A stretch of DNA of 64,000 nt from Neorhizobium sp. UBA7851 (GTDB lineage: Bacteria > Pseudomonadota > Alphaproteobacteria > Rhizobiales > Rhizobiaceae), in contig DLSX01000126.1 of the NCBI GenBank assembly GCA_002500765.1, forward strand, positions 1 to 64,000, read 5' to 3'. Positions 28,449 to 37,406 of the stretch are shown one piece after another. Positions within the stretch are counted from its first letter, which is position 1. Each line of letters begins with the position of its first letter. A program made the translations under genes and the position numbers. The notes beneath the pieces were generated by a model. It was not told the DNA's origin, searched no databases, and saw only the letters and a program-made list of their open reading frames with translations.

Positions 28449-29597
28449 TCACTTGGGTTCAAGCGACATCATCAGGTTGGCAAGAAGCGCGGTGCGCGGA
28501 GCAAGGCTGCTGACGAAAATATACTCGTCGAACGTATGCGCTCCCGCCCCATCGGCACCGAGACCGTCGAGCGTCGGCACGCCGAGTGCGGCAGTGAAAT
28601 TGCCGTCAGAACCTCCGCCGGTCGTGACACCTTCCAGCGTGATCCCGAGTTCCGCCGCAATCTTCGCGGCAGTATCGAACAGATTCACACCGTCTTCCGA
28701 CTGGGCAAAGGGAGGCCGGTTCATCTGGCCGGCGATCTCGAAGGTGATATCCGCATCGACCGGCGTCATCGCCTCGATCCTGCCGGTAATCTCGGTGGTA
28801 GTCTTTGCGTCAGGAACGCGCACATCCACTTGCATCCGGCATTCCGCCGGGACCGTATTGCGTCCCGTTCCGCCATGGATTGTGCCGACCGTCACAGTCA
28901 CGCCACGCGCGGCGTCATTCAGCGCTTCGAGATCGAGCACCAGCCGCGCCGCTGCCCGGACCGCGCTGCGTCCATCGTGAGGTCGCGTACCGGCATGCGA
29001 GGCACGTCCTCGCACGGTGACGTCGTACATCGCCACGCCCTTGCGGGCTATAACGATCTTGCCGCCATCGCGGGCAGGCTCGACGACCAGCGTGTAACCG
29101 GCGCCCGCGGCAAGCTTTTCCATATATGCACGCGACGAAAGGCTGCCGATTTCCTCATCCGGCACGAAGACCAGATCGACCGGCATGCGGCTGCCCTTGG
29201 CGACCGCGATCTTCAACGCTTCCAGCGCCATCAGCGCTCCGGACTTCATATCGTAGATGCCGGGCCCGTAAAGCTTGTCGCCATCGCGCTTCAGAGGCAA
29301 TTGCTTGGCGATCACGCCATGCGCATGCACCGTATCCAAATGCGCCAGAACAAGGATGCTCTTTTCATTGCTGCCTTCGGTCCGCGGCGACCGCACAGTT
29401 AGAATATCTCCCAGCCCCAGCGTTCCAGGCAAGCGCTGCACATCAAGCGAAGCGGATTTCGCTCGAGCTTCGACACGATCGACCAGTCGATTGACGGCAT
29501 TCGCATCATGCGAGGGTGTCTCGATATCGACCCAGGCGACGAGTTCCTGCAACAGAGCCTTGTCGTCAATATCAGCGGCCGAAATGGAATTGGTCAT
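28449..29597 (-). CDS. M20 family metallopeptidase, glutamate carboxypeptidase type
   Basis: A 382-residue dizinc peptidase like carboxypeptidase G2. Zinc ligands and base are in LVLAHLDTVHA, GPGIYDMKSG, FVPDEEIGS, VVEPARDGG and GAGAHTFDEY. The central dimerisation domain contains VRGRASHAGTRPHDGRSAV. No signal peptide is visible, so it is probably cytosolic. The likely substrates are C-terminal glutamate peptides or folate analogues. It is monocistronic by spacing. Confidence 0.9.
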   Translation of the reverse strand: MTNSISAADIDDKALLQELVAWVDIETPSHDANAVNRLVDRVEARAKSASLDVQRLPGTLGLGDILTVRSPRTEGSNEKSILVLAHLDTVHAHGVIAKQLPLKRDGDKLYGPGIYDMKSGALMALEALKIAVAKGSRMPVDLVFVPDEEIGSLSSRAYMEKLAAGAGYTLVVEPARDGGKIVIARKGVAMYDVTVRGRASHAGTRPHDGRSAVRAAARLVLDLEALNDAARGVTVTVGTIHGGTGRNTVPAECRMQVDVRVPDAKTTTEITGRIEAMTPVDADITFEIAGQMNRPPFAQSEDGVNLFDTAAKIAAELGITLEGVTTGGGSDGNFTAALGVPTLDGLGADGAGAHTFDEYIFVSSLAPRTALLANLMMSLEPK

Positions 29598-29709
29598 CGA
29601 AATCCCCTTGCTGTGTCATGCATATGCCGGGGACTATAACGACGATCCTGTCACGGGCAACGGCCCAACCCTATGATCGGACTGTTCACCATTTCAACGA
29701 CAATCAACC

Positions 29710-30306
29710 TCATTCGTTCACCAGCTTGAGGATAAGTTGCTGCACATTGCCGCCATTGTTCATCTCCAACTTGTCGTAGTCCCGATGCCGTTCGCGGTTG
29801 CGCCTCGAAATCTCGCCGAGCCTTAAAGTCAGGTCCTGCCTTATCTTCTGGCATTTGGGGTCATCAGCAGCGGAAAGCCCGATGCTGACCGCCTCGATCT
29901 CCTTCACCATTTCGACGATCATGTCGCCATGCACCCGCTCATGGCGGCGGACACCTTCCGCAAATGTGTCCCATTTGGCTTTCAGCCTGCCCGGCATTTT
30001 GCCGGCCCTTGGCAGCGTGTAGATCAGCGTCAGGCTCGGCCTCGCCGAAACCAATTTGCATGATCCATCCGGCTGAGGCCGGTAGTTGCGCGACCATAAC
30101 AGCTTGAAATCCGTATGCGCGATCGTCCGCATCTGGCCGCCGACCAACGGCCCTTTCTCACCTATCTGGGAATATAGCTCGATACCCGTGGAGCCGTTGA
30201 CCGTATAGGTCTTCACCTGTTCGACCGGCACCCACTGCGCGGTGGCCAGCGATGGTACGACAAACAAAAGCCCCGCGGCCAAAACCCTGACAAGCATAAT
30301 TCTCAC
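29710..30306 (-). CDS. DUF922 secreted zinc-protease-like protein
   Basis: A 198-residue protein with a signal peptide (VRIMLVRVLAAGLLFVVPSLATAQ) and a DUF922 domain. The motif RRHERVHGD is a minimal HExxH-like zinc site (HERVH), so a periplasmic peptidase is expected. Two mature cysteines (GSCKLV, PKCQKI) may pair. The start is the GTG at 30306, because GGAG sits seven bases before it; the ATG eight codons upstream has no ribosome binding site and would spoil the signal peptide. Confidence 0.8.
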   Translation of the reverse strand: MRIMLVRVLAAGLLFVVPSLATAQWVPVEQVKTYTVNGSTGIELYSQIGEKGPLVGGQMRTIAHTDFKLLWSRNYRPQPDGSCKLVSARPSLTLIYTLPRAGKMPGRLKAKWDTFAEGVRRHERVHGDMIVEMVKEIEAVSIGLSAADDPKCQKIRQDLTLRLGEISRRNRERHRDYDKLEMNNGGNVQQLILKLVNE

Positions 30307-30468
30307 GGCAACACTCCAGCATCTGTCCATGATCGTGGTAGAGCGCCACGGCGCTTAAGGCAATCAATCACCTGACCGCGTCATTCCGGCTTATGTCGCC
30401 CCGTGGCAGCCTGTGCGATAAATCCACTTTAAGACGCGCGCTGTTGAATGGGTGACAAACGGTTCAAC

Positions 30469-30483
30469 TTGTCATACATGTTG
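30469..30483 (+). promoter_or_regulatory. candidate GntR operator upstream of its own gene
   Basis: TTGTCATACATGTTG fits the FadR-subfamily core yGTM-N-KAC and matches, at 13 of 15 positions and on the opposite strand, a site before kdgD (31328-31342). Confidence 0.5.
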
Positions 30484-30554
30484 AAGCAAGCCGCGATCAG
30501 CGATCGAACCCGGAAATTTCGGGAACTATAATTCTCCAGGAAGGAAACGCATCC

Positions 30555-31307
30555 ATGAGCGACGAACTCAACGCGGATCTGATCGCTCCTCCCAAAACAC
30601 GCGCCACGCAATTAGGCGATACGTTGCGTCAGGCAATCGCCGAAGGTCAGTTTCCACCGGGCTCCAAGCTTCCTAGTGAGGCACAACTGACGCAGGCGCA
30701 CGGGGTCAGCAGAACAGTGGTCCGCGAAGCCATTGCGGCATTGCGTTCTGATCGCTTGGTAGAAGCACGCCAAGGTGCTGGCGTCTTCGTTCTTCAGGCG
30801 ACTCCGACACCACCGCCGTTTAACCTGTCTCTCGGCCATATCGATCTGGCACGCGTTTCGTCCATGATCGAATTGCTTGAACTGAGAACCGCCGTCGAGG
30901 TCGAATCCGCCGGAATGGCGGCCTTGCGGCGCTCGCCGGCTCAGGAAGAGGTAATCTTCGAGCGTCATTATGCGGTGCGCGCAGGGCTGGAAGCGCACCA
31001 GCCTACCAGCGAAGCCGACTTCGCCCTTCACCTCGCCATAGCCGACGCGACCAACAATCCGCGCTTCCGCGAATTCCTGACGATGATCGGAAAGAACGTC
31101 ATTCCTCGCGCCGCCCTGCGCGGCAACGAAACGGACGAGGAGCAGATGGAATATATCAACCTCCTCGTCGATGAACACCATGCAATCGTCACCGCCATTT
31201 CCGAAGGCAACGAAGAAGAAGCGCGCGAAGCGATGCGTCGTCACCTCCGTGGAAGCCAGTTGCGCTACCGCAACCTCCTTCGCGCGCTGCGGGAAGATGT
31301 CAGATAA
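30555..31307 (+). CDS. GntR family regulator, FadR/FCD type
   Basis: A 250-residue repressor. It has an N-terminal winged helix (residues 15-80, with PPGSKLPSEAQLTQAHGVSR and EARQGAGVFV), then an all-helical FCD ligand domain carrying the metal-binding histidines (FALHLAIADATNN, DEHHAIV, RRHLRG). The ligand is probably a hexarate or keto-deoxy sugar acid made by the adjacent operon. AAGGAAACGCATCC precedes the ATG. It is 72 bases upstream of kdgD in the same direction and probably autoregulated. It resembles, in position, GguR-like regulators of Agrobacterium. Confidence 0.9.
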   Translation: MSDELNADLIAPPKTRATQLGDTLRQAIAEGQFPPGSKLPSEAQLTQAHGVSRTVVREAIAALRSDRLVEARQGAGVFVLQATPTPPPFNLSLGHIDLARVSSMIELLELRTAVEVESAGMAALRRSPAQEEVIFERHYAVRAGLEAHQPTSEADFALHLAIADATNNPRFREFLTMIGKNVIPRAALRGNETDEEQMEYINLLVDEHHAIVTAISEGNEEEAREAMRRHLRGSQLRYRNLLRALREDVR

Positions 31308-31311
31308 CTTG

Positions 31312-31342
31312 TTGACATAAATCCCTCCAACCTGTACGACAA
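31312..31342 (+). promoter_or_regulatory. kdgD operon promoter overlapped by a GntR operator
   Basis: TTGACA (31312-31317), 17 bases, then TACGAC form a promoter. CAACCTGTACGACAA (31328-31342) is the inverted form of the upstream GntR site and covers the -10 element, the geometry of repression. Confidence 0.55.
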
Positions 31343-31379
31343 TTTTGTCTGGAGGAGACATTCAAGAGGAAATTCCATT

Positions 31380-32291
31380 ATGACGCCTGAAGAAATCAAG
31401 GCAGCGCTGGGCGCTGGCCTATTGTCCTTTCCTGTTACCCACTTCGATGACGAGGGTGAATTCAAACAGGATAGCTATCAGCGCCATATCGAGTGGCTGT
31501 CCGGCTTCGAAGCGCCGGTTCTTTTCGCCGCCGGCGGCACAGGCGAGTTCTTTTCGCTTTCTCCCGATGAAGTCCCGACAATCGTAAAATCCGCCAAGGA
31601 AGCAGCCGGCAACAGCGATACCGCGATCGTTTCCGGTTGCGGTTTTGGCACCCGCGTCGGCGTCGACATGGCGAAGGCAGTTGAAAAAGCAGGAGCCGAC
31701 GGCATCCTTCTTTTGCCGCATTACCTCATCGATGCACCGCAGGAAGGCCTGTACCAGCACGTCAAGCAGATCTGCCAGTCCGTCGGCATCGGTGTCATGG
31801 TCTATAACCGCGACAACTCGGTCCTGCAGGTCGATACGCTGAAGCGCCTTTGCGATGAATGCCCCAACCTGATCGGTTTCAAGGACGGCACCGGCGATAT
31901 CGGCCTCGTTCGCCAGGTTACCGCCACGATGGGCGACCGCCTGATGTATCTTGGTGGCATGCCGACTGCGGAACTGTTTGCCGAAGCCTATCTCGGTGCA
32001 GGCTTCACGACCTACTCGTCCGCTGTCTTCAACTTCGTTCCCGGCCTCGCAGTGGAATTCTACAAGGAGCTTCGTGCCGGAAACCGTGCCCGTTGCGAAG
32101 AGATCCTGCGGGACTTCTTCTATCCCTTCATGACCCTTCGTGCGCGCCGCAAGGGATATGCAGTCGCCGCAATCAAGGCCGGCGTGCGTCTGCAGGGCTT
32201 CGATGCCGGCAAGGTTCGCCCGCCGCTCGACGACCTGACCGCGGAAGAGGAGCAGATGCTTCTCAAGCTTATCGGCAGCCACAAGAGGTAA
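31380..32291 (+). CDS. kdgD: 5-dehydro-4-deoxyglucarate dehydratase
   Basis: A 303-residue class I aldolase-fold (DapA family) enzyme that dehydrates and decarboxylates 5-keto-4-deoxy-D-glucarate to alpha-ketoglutarate semialdehyde. The start MTPEEIKAALGAGLLSFPVT and AAGGTGEFFSLSP are KdgD hallmarks. The Schiff-base lysine is in IGFKDGTGD and the catalytic tyrosine in GVMVYNRDN. GGAGGAG lies further upstream, and GAGGAAATTCC precedes the ATG. It heads the operon that continues with gci, gli and a TRAP transporter. Confidence 0.96.
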   Translation: MTPEEIKAALGAGLLSFPVTHFDDEGEFKQDSYQRHIEWLSGFEAPVLFAAGGTGEFFSLSPDEVPTIVKSAKEAAGNSDTAIVSGCGFGTRVGVDMAKAVEKAGADGILLLPHYLIDAPQEGLYQHVKQICQSVGIGVMVYNRDNSVLQVDTLKRLCDECPNLIGFKDGTGDIGLVRQVTATMGDRLMYLGGMPTAELFAEAYLGAGFTTYSSAVFNFVPGLAVEFYKELRAGNRARCEEILRDFFYPFMTLRARRKGYAVAAIKAGVRLQGFDAGKVRPPLDDLTAEEEQMLLKLIGSHKR

Positions 32292-32296
32292 GCTGG

Positions 32297-33445
32297 ATGA
32301 AAATAGCGTCGGTTCGCACCCACCTTCTTGAACATCGGCTCGATGTGGCTTTCGAAAGCGCCTCCATGCGTTTCGATCGTCGGGCTCATATATTGGTCGA
32401 GATCGAGTGCGACGACGGCACCGTGGGCTGGGGCGAATGCCTCGGCCCCGCTCGCCCCAACGCAGCGGTCGTTCAGGCCTATGCAAATTGGCTGATCGGC
32501 GAAAATCCGCTCGAAACGGAAAAGATCTGGGCCAAGCTCTACAATGCGCTTCGCGACCAGGGCCAGCGCGGCCTGACCGTTACCGCCCTGTCGGGCATCG
32601 ACATGGCTCTGTGGGACATCAAGGGCAAGCACTTTAATGCTCCGATTTCCATTCTTCTCGGCGGGCGCTTTCGCGAAAGCATCAAGGCCTATGCGACGGG
32701 CAGCTTCAAGCGCGATGGCGTAGACCGCGTCGAGGACAACGCCACCGATGTCGCCCGTTACCGGGCCGAGGGTTTTCACGCCACCAAGATCAAGATCGGT
32801 TTTGGCGTCGAGGAAGATCTTCGCGTCATCCGAGCGGTGCGTGAGGCGGCCGGTCCCGACATGCGGGTGATGATCGACGCCAATCACGGATATGATGCAG
32901 TCGAGGCAATCAGGCTCGGCAACGCCGCTGCGCAATACGGCATCGACTGGTTCGAGGAGCCTGTCGTTCCAGAACAGCTTGCCGCCTATCGCGAGGTTCG
33001 CGCCAAACAGCCGATCCCGGTTGCAGGTGGCGAAACCTGGCACACCCGCTGGGGCATGCGCGAGCCGATCGAAACCCGTGCCATCGATATCGTCCAGCCG
33101 GATCTGGCAGGTGTCGGCGGCTTTACCGAAGCAAAGCGCGTCGCCGATCTCGCAGCCCTTCACGGCATTCGTGTCGTTCCGCATGTCTGGGGGACGGCAG
33201 TCCATATCGCCGCAGCGCTTCAGTTCATGGCAGCGATGGTGCCAAGCCCGGTCCGCGTCAATCCGATCGAACCGATCCTCGAATTCGACCGTACCGACAA
33301 TCCTTTCCGCCAGGCGATCGTCAAAACGCCGATCGAGCATAGAAGCGGTATTGTGCAGATTCCGAACGGCCCCGGTCTCGGCATAGAAATCGACCGTGAC
33401 GCATTGAAGGAATTCCGCATGCCCGACGAAAAGGGAGCGGCGTGA
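32297..33445 (+). CDS. gci: galactarolactone cycloisomerase, enolase superfamily
   Basis: A 382-residue enolase-superfamily member. The N-terminal cap is followed by the barrel with TKIKIGFG (base Lys), metal ligands MIDANHGYD, WFEEPV and AGGETWH, and a catalytic His in VVPHVWGTAVH. The opening (VRTHLLEHRLD, FESASMRFDRRAH) and GPARPNAAVVQAY match the Agrobacterium enzyme Gci as I remember it, which opens galactaro-1,4-lactone to 3-deoxy-2-keto-hexarate. The frame is open far upstream inside kdgD; ATG 32297, five bases after the kdgD stop, is the real start. Confidence 0.9.
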   Translation: MKIASVRTHLLEHRLDVAFESASMRFDRRAHILVEIECDDGTVGWGECLGPARPNAAVVQAYANWLIGENPLETEKIWAKLYNALRDQGQRGLTVTALSGIDMALWDIKGKHFNAPISILLGGRFRESIKAYATGSFKRDGVDRVEDNATDVARYRAEGFHATKIKIGFGVEEDLRVIRAVREAAGPDMRVMIDANHGYDAVEAIRLGNAAAQYGIDWFEEPVVPEQLAAYREVRAKQPIPVAGGETWHTRWGMREPIETRAIDIVQPDLAGVGGFTEAKRVADLAALHGIRVVPHVWGTAVHIAAALQFMAAMVPSPVRVNPIEPILEFDRTDNPFRQAIVKTPIEHRSGIVQIPNGPGLGIEIDRDALKEFRMPDEKGAA

Positions 33446-34326
33446 TGCTCGTTCGCACCCTCACCGGCAGATCTCCGAAGATAGAGTTGCCGCGGGGTGC
33501 GGTCGATACACAGATGCATATGTATCTGCCGGCCTATCCGTCTCTGCCCGGAGGCCCCGGTCTTCCGGCCGGCGCCCTGCCCGATCCTGATCAGTACCGC
33601 CAGTTCATGCGCTGGCTCGGCATCGACCGGGTCATCATCACCCAGGGCAATGCGCATCAGCGGGACAATTCAAATCTGGTCGCTTGCCTCGATATCATGG
33701 GCAATGTCGCGCGCGGTGTCGCCGTCATCGATGGCACAACAAGCGAAGCGGAAATGTCGCGGCTCACGGAAGCCGGCATTGTCGGCGCCCGCATCATGGA
33801 TCTTCCCGGTGGTGCAGTCGATCTATCGGAACTCGAAGCCGTCGATGCGAAAGCTGCGGCTCATGGCTGGATGCTCGCCGTACAGTTCGACGGCAGCCAT
33901 ATCCTCGACCAGGAGGCACGCCTCGCAAAACTCAAATCCCGCTGGGTCCTCGACCACCATGGAAAATTCTTTTCCGGCGTCAGCCCCGATAGCGATCAGA
34001 TCGCAGCCGTCAAGCGCCTGATCGATGGCGGAAACTGCTGGTTCAAGTTCGCAGGCGTCTACGAGTCGTCGAAGACAGGTGGTCCCGACTACACCGATAT
34101 CGCAGCTGTTGCTCGCGACATCTCGCTTTACGCTCCGGAACGGATTGTCTGGGGCACCAACTGGCCGCACAATCTGGCCCGCGAACAGGCGGATTACCCG
34201 GATGATGCGGCTTTGACCGATACCGTGCTTGGCTGGCTGCCGGACAACAACGCCCGACATCTTGCCCTGATAGAGAACCCGCAGACGCTTTTCGGCCTGC
34301 AGGAATGGAGTGCATCAACGAGTTGA
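33445..34326 (+). CDS. gli: galactaro-delta-lactone isomerase, amidohydrolase superfamily
   Basis: A 293-residue amidohydrolase-2 family protein. The strand-1 motif is DTQMHMY, with Gln in place of the first histidine of the usual HxH; later blocks are ITQGNAHQRDN, WVLDHHGKFF and WGTNWPHN. In Agrobacterium a neighbour of gci, Gli, converts the 1,5-lactone of galactarate to the 1,4-lactone; position and sequence fit that role. GTG 33442 and ATG 33445 are both possible; GGGAG is seven bases from the ATG. The gci stop overlaps the start. Confidence 0.87.
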   Translation: MLVRTLTGRSPKIELPRGAVDTQMHMYLPAYPSLPGGPGLPAGALPDPDQYRQFMRWLGIDRVIITQGNAHQRDNSNLVACLDIMGNVARGVAVIDGTTSEAEMSRLTEAGIVGARIMDLPGGAVDLSELEAVDAKAAAHGWMLAVQFDGSHILDQEARLAKLKSRWVLDHHGKFFSGVSPDSDQIAAVKRLIDGGNCWFKFAGVYESSKTGGPDYTDIAAVARDISLYAPERIVWGTNWPHNLAREQADYPDDAALTDTVLGWLPDNNARHLALIENPQTLFGLQEWSASTS

Positions 34327-34378
34327 TATTTTGAACAATCGGTGCGTGGAGGCACCGGTTTCTTTGGAGGAGGAAAAC

Positions 34379-35377
34379 ATGAAAATAACCAAAGCTCTCG
34401 GGCTGGCGCTGACGCTTGCCCTTGCCGCAACGACGGCTGTCTCGATGGTCCCAGCTGGCGCCCAGGCGCAGGAAATCACCCTGCGTTCCGCCGACATTCA
34501 CCCGGATGGTTATCCGACGGTGGATGCAGTCAAATATATGGGCGATCTCGTCAAGGAACGCACCAATGGCCGTATCGCCATTCAGGTGATGAACAACTCG
34601 GTCCTCGGCGGGGAAAAGGACACGATCGAACAGACGCGTTTCGGCGTCATCGACATGAACCGGGTCAATGCTGCTCCGTTCAACAACCTGATCCCGGAAA
34701 CGGTCGTTCTCGGCCTGCCCTTCCTGTTCCGCTCGACCGAACACATGCACAAGGTCGTCGACGGTCCGATCGGCGACAAGATCCTTGCAGCCTTCGAACC
34801 GCACGGCCTGATCGGCCTCGCTTATTATGACTCGGGCGCCCGTTCCTTCTACACGACGAAAAAGCCGGTCGAGAAACTGGCCGACCTCAAGGGCCTGAAG
34901 ATCCGCGTCCAGCAGTCCGATCTCTGGATCGCGATGATGCAGGCCTTCGGTGCCAACCCGACGCCGATGCCGATGGGCGAAGTTTATTCCTCGCTTGAAA
35001 CCGGGGTCGTTGACGGTGCGGAAAACAACTGGCCGTCTTACGAGTCCGCCCGTCATTATGAAGTGGCGAAGAACTACACGCTGACCCAGCATTCCATGAA
35101 CCCGGAAATTCTCGTCATGTCCAAGGTCTCCTGGGACAAGCTGACACCGGACGACCAGAAGATCGTCCGCCAGGCAGCCAAGGACTCGGTCGTGAAGATG
35201 CGCGAACTCTGGACCGCCCGAGAAAAGACCTCGGAAGAAAAGGTTCGCGCCGGTGGCGTCAACGTCATCAACGTCGACAAGGAAGAATTCTCCGCGGCGA
35301 TGAAGCCGGTCTACGACAAGTTCGTCACCGACGCCTCGATGAAATCCCTGCTGGAAGAGATCCAGGCGGTTCAGTAA
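34379..35377 (+). CDS. TRAP transporter substrate-binding protein DctP
   Basis: A 332-residue periplasmic protein with a signal peptide ending GAQA-QEITL. The TRAP-specific helix motif and arginine are in DLKGLKIRVQQSDLW, where the conserved Arg contacts the substrate carboxylate. The ligand is inferred to be a hexuronate or hexarate because of the kdgD-gci-gli operon. GGAGGAGG directly precedes the ATG; the upstream frame extension overlaps gli and is not used. Confidence 0.93.
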   Translation: MKITKALGLALTLALAATTAVSMVPAGAQAQEITLRSADIHPDGYPTVDAVKYMGDLVKERTNGRIAIQVMNNSVLGGEKDTIEQTRFGVIDMNRVNAAPFNNLIPETVVLGLPFLFRSTEHMHKVVDGPIGDKILAAFEPHGLIGLAYYDSGARSFYTTKKPVEKLADLKGLKIRVQQSDLWIAMMQAFGANPTPMPMGEVYSSLETGVVDGAENNWPSYESARHYEVAKNYTLTQHSMNPEILVMSKVSWDKLTPDDQKIVRQAAKDSVVKMRELWTAREKTSEEKVRAGGVNVINVDKEEFSAAMKPVYDKFVTDASMKSLLEEIQAVQ

Positions 35378-35387
35378 TCGCGAAAAT

Positions 35388-35415
35388 GAAAGCCGGCCTC
35401 CTTTGGCCGGCTTTC
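35388..35415 (+). terminator. intercistronic hairpin between dctP and dctQ
   Basis: A perfect 11-pair stem GAAAGCCGGCC / GGCCGGCTTTC with a six-base loop and no T-run. It probably stabilises or favours the binding-protein part of the transcript. Confidence 0.5.
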
Positions 35416-35456
35416 GCATATCCGGCGCAAAGTCCGGAAGGAGGAGGAACAGAACA

Positions 35457-35978
35457 ATGCGAAAATTCATGCAGGCGATAAAACCCGCACTGGGTGTGAT
35501 CAGCCGCCTATTACTCTGGATCGCCGGCATTGGCATGATCGCCATGACATTGATCGTCGGCTGGCAGGTGTTCAGCCGTTATGTCCTGAACGACAGTCCA
35601 AGCTGGTCGGAGCCTCTGTCGCTCCATCTCATGGCCTGGTTCATCATGCTCGGCGCCGCAGTCGGCGTACGAGAAAGCGTCCATCTTGGCCTTGATATCG
35701 TCCGCTACATCATGCCGCCAAATATCCAGAAGGCGATGGACCTCTTAAGCCTTGGACTGATTGTGCTCTTCGGCATCGGCATGGCTTATTATTCGAGCCT
35801 GTTGGCAGCCGGTACCTGGACCGCCCGCATCCCAGTCCTTGGATGGCCGGGAGGCACCGATTTTTTCCCGATGATCGGCGGCGGCGCCATGATCGCGATC
35901 TTTGCTCTTGAACGCTTCATCGACGTCGCGATCGGCGAGGAAATCGCTGCCGACGTACTTGTCCAGGAGGCCGCATAA
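35457..35978 (+). CDS. TRAP transporter small permease DctQ
   Basis: A 173-residue membrane protein with four predicted helices and the family blocks WQVFSRYVLNDSPSWSEPLSLHLMAW and GAAVGVRESVHLGLDI. The start MRKFMQAIKPALG is set by GGAGGAGG 12 bases upstream. The stop overlaps the DctM start (TAATG). Confidence 0.93.
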   Translation: MRKFMQAIKPALGVISRLLLWIAGIGMIAMTLIVGWQVFSRYVLNDSPSWSEPLSLHLMAWFIMLGAAVGVRESVHLGLDIVRYIMPPNIQKAMDLLSLGLIVLFGIGMAYYSSLLAAGTWTARIPVLGWPGGTDFFPMIGGGAMIAIFALERFIDVAIGEEIAADVLVQEAA

Positions 35979-37258
35979 TGGCCTATACGATCCTTTTCGG
36001 CGCATTCACCTTTCTGATGATCATCGGCATGCCGATTGCCTTCTGCTTGGGTATCGCCTCGTTCGCGACCGTCCTCTATCTCGGCCTGCCACCGATCGTC
36101 GTCTTCCAGCAGTTGAACTCCGGCATGAACGTCTTTGCCATGATGGCGATCCCGTTCTTCATCTTCGCCGGCGACCTGATGGTACGCGGCGGTATTGCCG
36201 CCCGCCTGATCCGTTTTGCGGCCGGCCTCGTCGGCCACATGCGCGGCGGCCTCGGTCAGGTCAACGTTGTCGCTTCGACGCTTTTCGGCGGCATTTCCGG
36301 TTCCGCAGTGGCCGACGCCTCGGCCGTTGGCGGCCTGATGATCCCGCAGATGGCCAAGCGCGGTTATGACCGGGATTACGCGGTTAACGTCACCGCCAAC
36401 GCCGCGATCATCGCCCTGATGATCCCGCCGTCGCACAACATGATCCTCTATTCGATCGCCGCCGGCGGCAATGTCTCGGTCGCCGATCTCTTCACCGCTG
36501 GTATCATCCCTGGTATGCTTCTGGCCGCGGCGCTGATGTTCACCGCCTGGTGGGTAGCGGTGAAGCGCGGTTACCCGGCCGACCCTTTCCCTGGTTTGCG
36601 CCGTGTCGGCTATTATTTTCTGGCCTCGCTGCCGGGCATCCTGCTGATCGCCATCATCTTCGGCGGCGTGCGCTCAGGTGTGTTCACGGCAACCGAAAGC
36701 TCCTGCATCGCAGTCCTCTACGCCTTCCTTGTGGCCATGCTCGTCTATCGTGAGCTGGATTGGGAAGGCTTCGTGGAAGCCGTCATGGGTGCGGTGCGCA
36801 CCACGGCCATGGTCCTGCTGGTCATCGGCACCGCGGCGTCATTCGGTTGGCTGATGGCCTTCCTGCAGGTCCAGACGCTGATCATCGCCGCGATCAGCGC
36901 GATCTCGGATAATCCGATCATCGTTCTCCTGATGATCAACATCATCCTCTTGATCCTCGGCACCTTCATGGACATGGCGCCGATGGTCATCATCGCAACG
37001 CCGATCCTGCTGCCGGTAGTGAAAGCCTTCGGCATCGATCCGGTTCATTTCGGTGTGGTGATGATCCTCAACGCCGGTATTGGCTTGAACACGCCACCGG
37101 TCGGAACCGTGCTCTTCGTCAGTTGCGCGGTGGGGGGCATATCGATCAGAGAGGCGATGCGCACGATCTGGCCTTTCTTCGGCGCCAGCCTTCTCGTTCT
37201 CTTGGCGGTGACATACATCCCCGCCCTGTCGCTCTGGCTGCCAGGGCTCTTCCGATAA
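35978..37258 (+). CDS. TRAP transporter large permease DctM
   Basis: A 426-residue sodium-coupled permease with about twelve helices. Motifs are MPIAFCLGIASF, FFIFAGDLMVRGGIAARLI, FGGISGSAVADASAVGGLMIPQM and IIPGMLLAAALMF. It completes the tripartite importer with the two preceding genes and is followed by a terminator. Confidence 0.95.
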   Translation: MAYTILFGAFTFLMIIGMPIAFCLGIASFATVLYLGLPPIVVFQQLNSGMNVFAMMAIPFFIFAGDLMVRGGIAARLIRFAAGLVGHMRGGLGQVNVVASTLFGGISGSAVADASAVGGLMIPQMAKRGYDRDYAVNVTANAAIIALMIPPSHNMILYSIAAGGNVSVADLFTAGIIPGMLLAAALMFTAWWVAVKRGYPADPFPGLRRVGYYFLASLPGILLIAIIFGGVRSGVFTATESSCIAVLYAFLVAMLVYRELDWEGFVEAVMGAVRTTAMVLLVIGTAASFGWLMAFLQVQTLIIAAISAISDNPIIVLLMINIILLILGTFMDMAPMVIIATPILLPVVKAFGIDPVHFGVVMILNAGIGLNTPPVGTVLFVSCAVGGISIREAMRTIWPFFGASLLVLLAVTYIPALSLWLPGLFR

Positions 37259-37281
37259 GGTCGCGGTCGACGAAACATCCA

Positions 37282-37310
37282 GGATCCCGCTTCGGCGGGA
37301 TCCTTCGTTT
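37282..37310 (+). terminator. terminator of the kdgD-TRAP operon
   Basis: A perfect nine-pair stem GGATCCCGC / GCGGGATCC with a TTCG tetraloop, then TTCGTTT. Confidence 0.8.
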
Positions 37311-37406
37311 CAGGGATCGTCCTGTGCAAGATTTTGCTGTTCACGGCCCGGGCTGGCGGGTCTATGGTCACCCCATTCAAATCGCTTATCCCATCTGGAT
37401 TTCATC

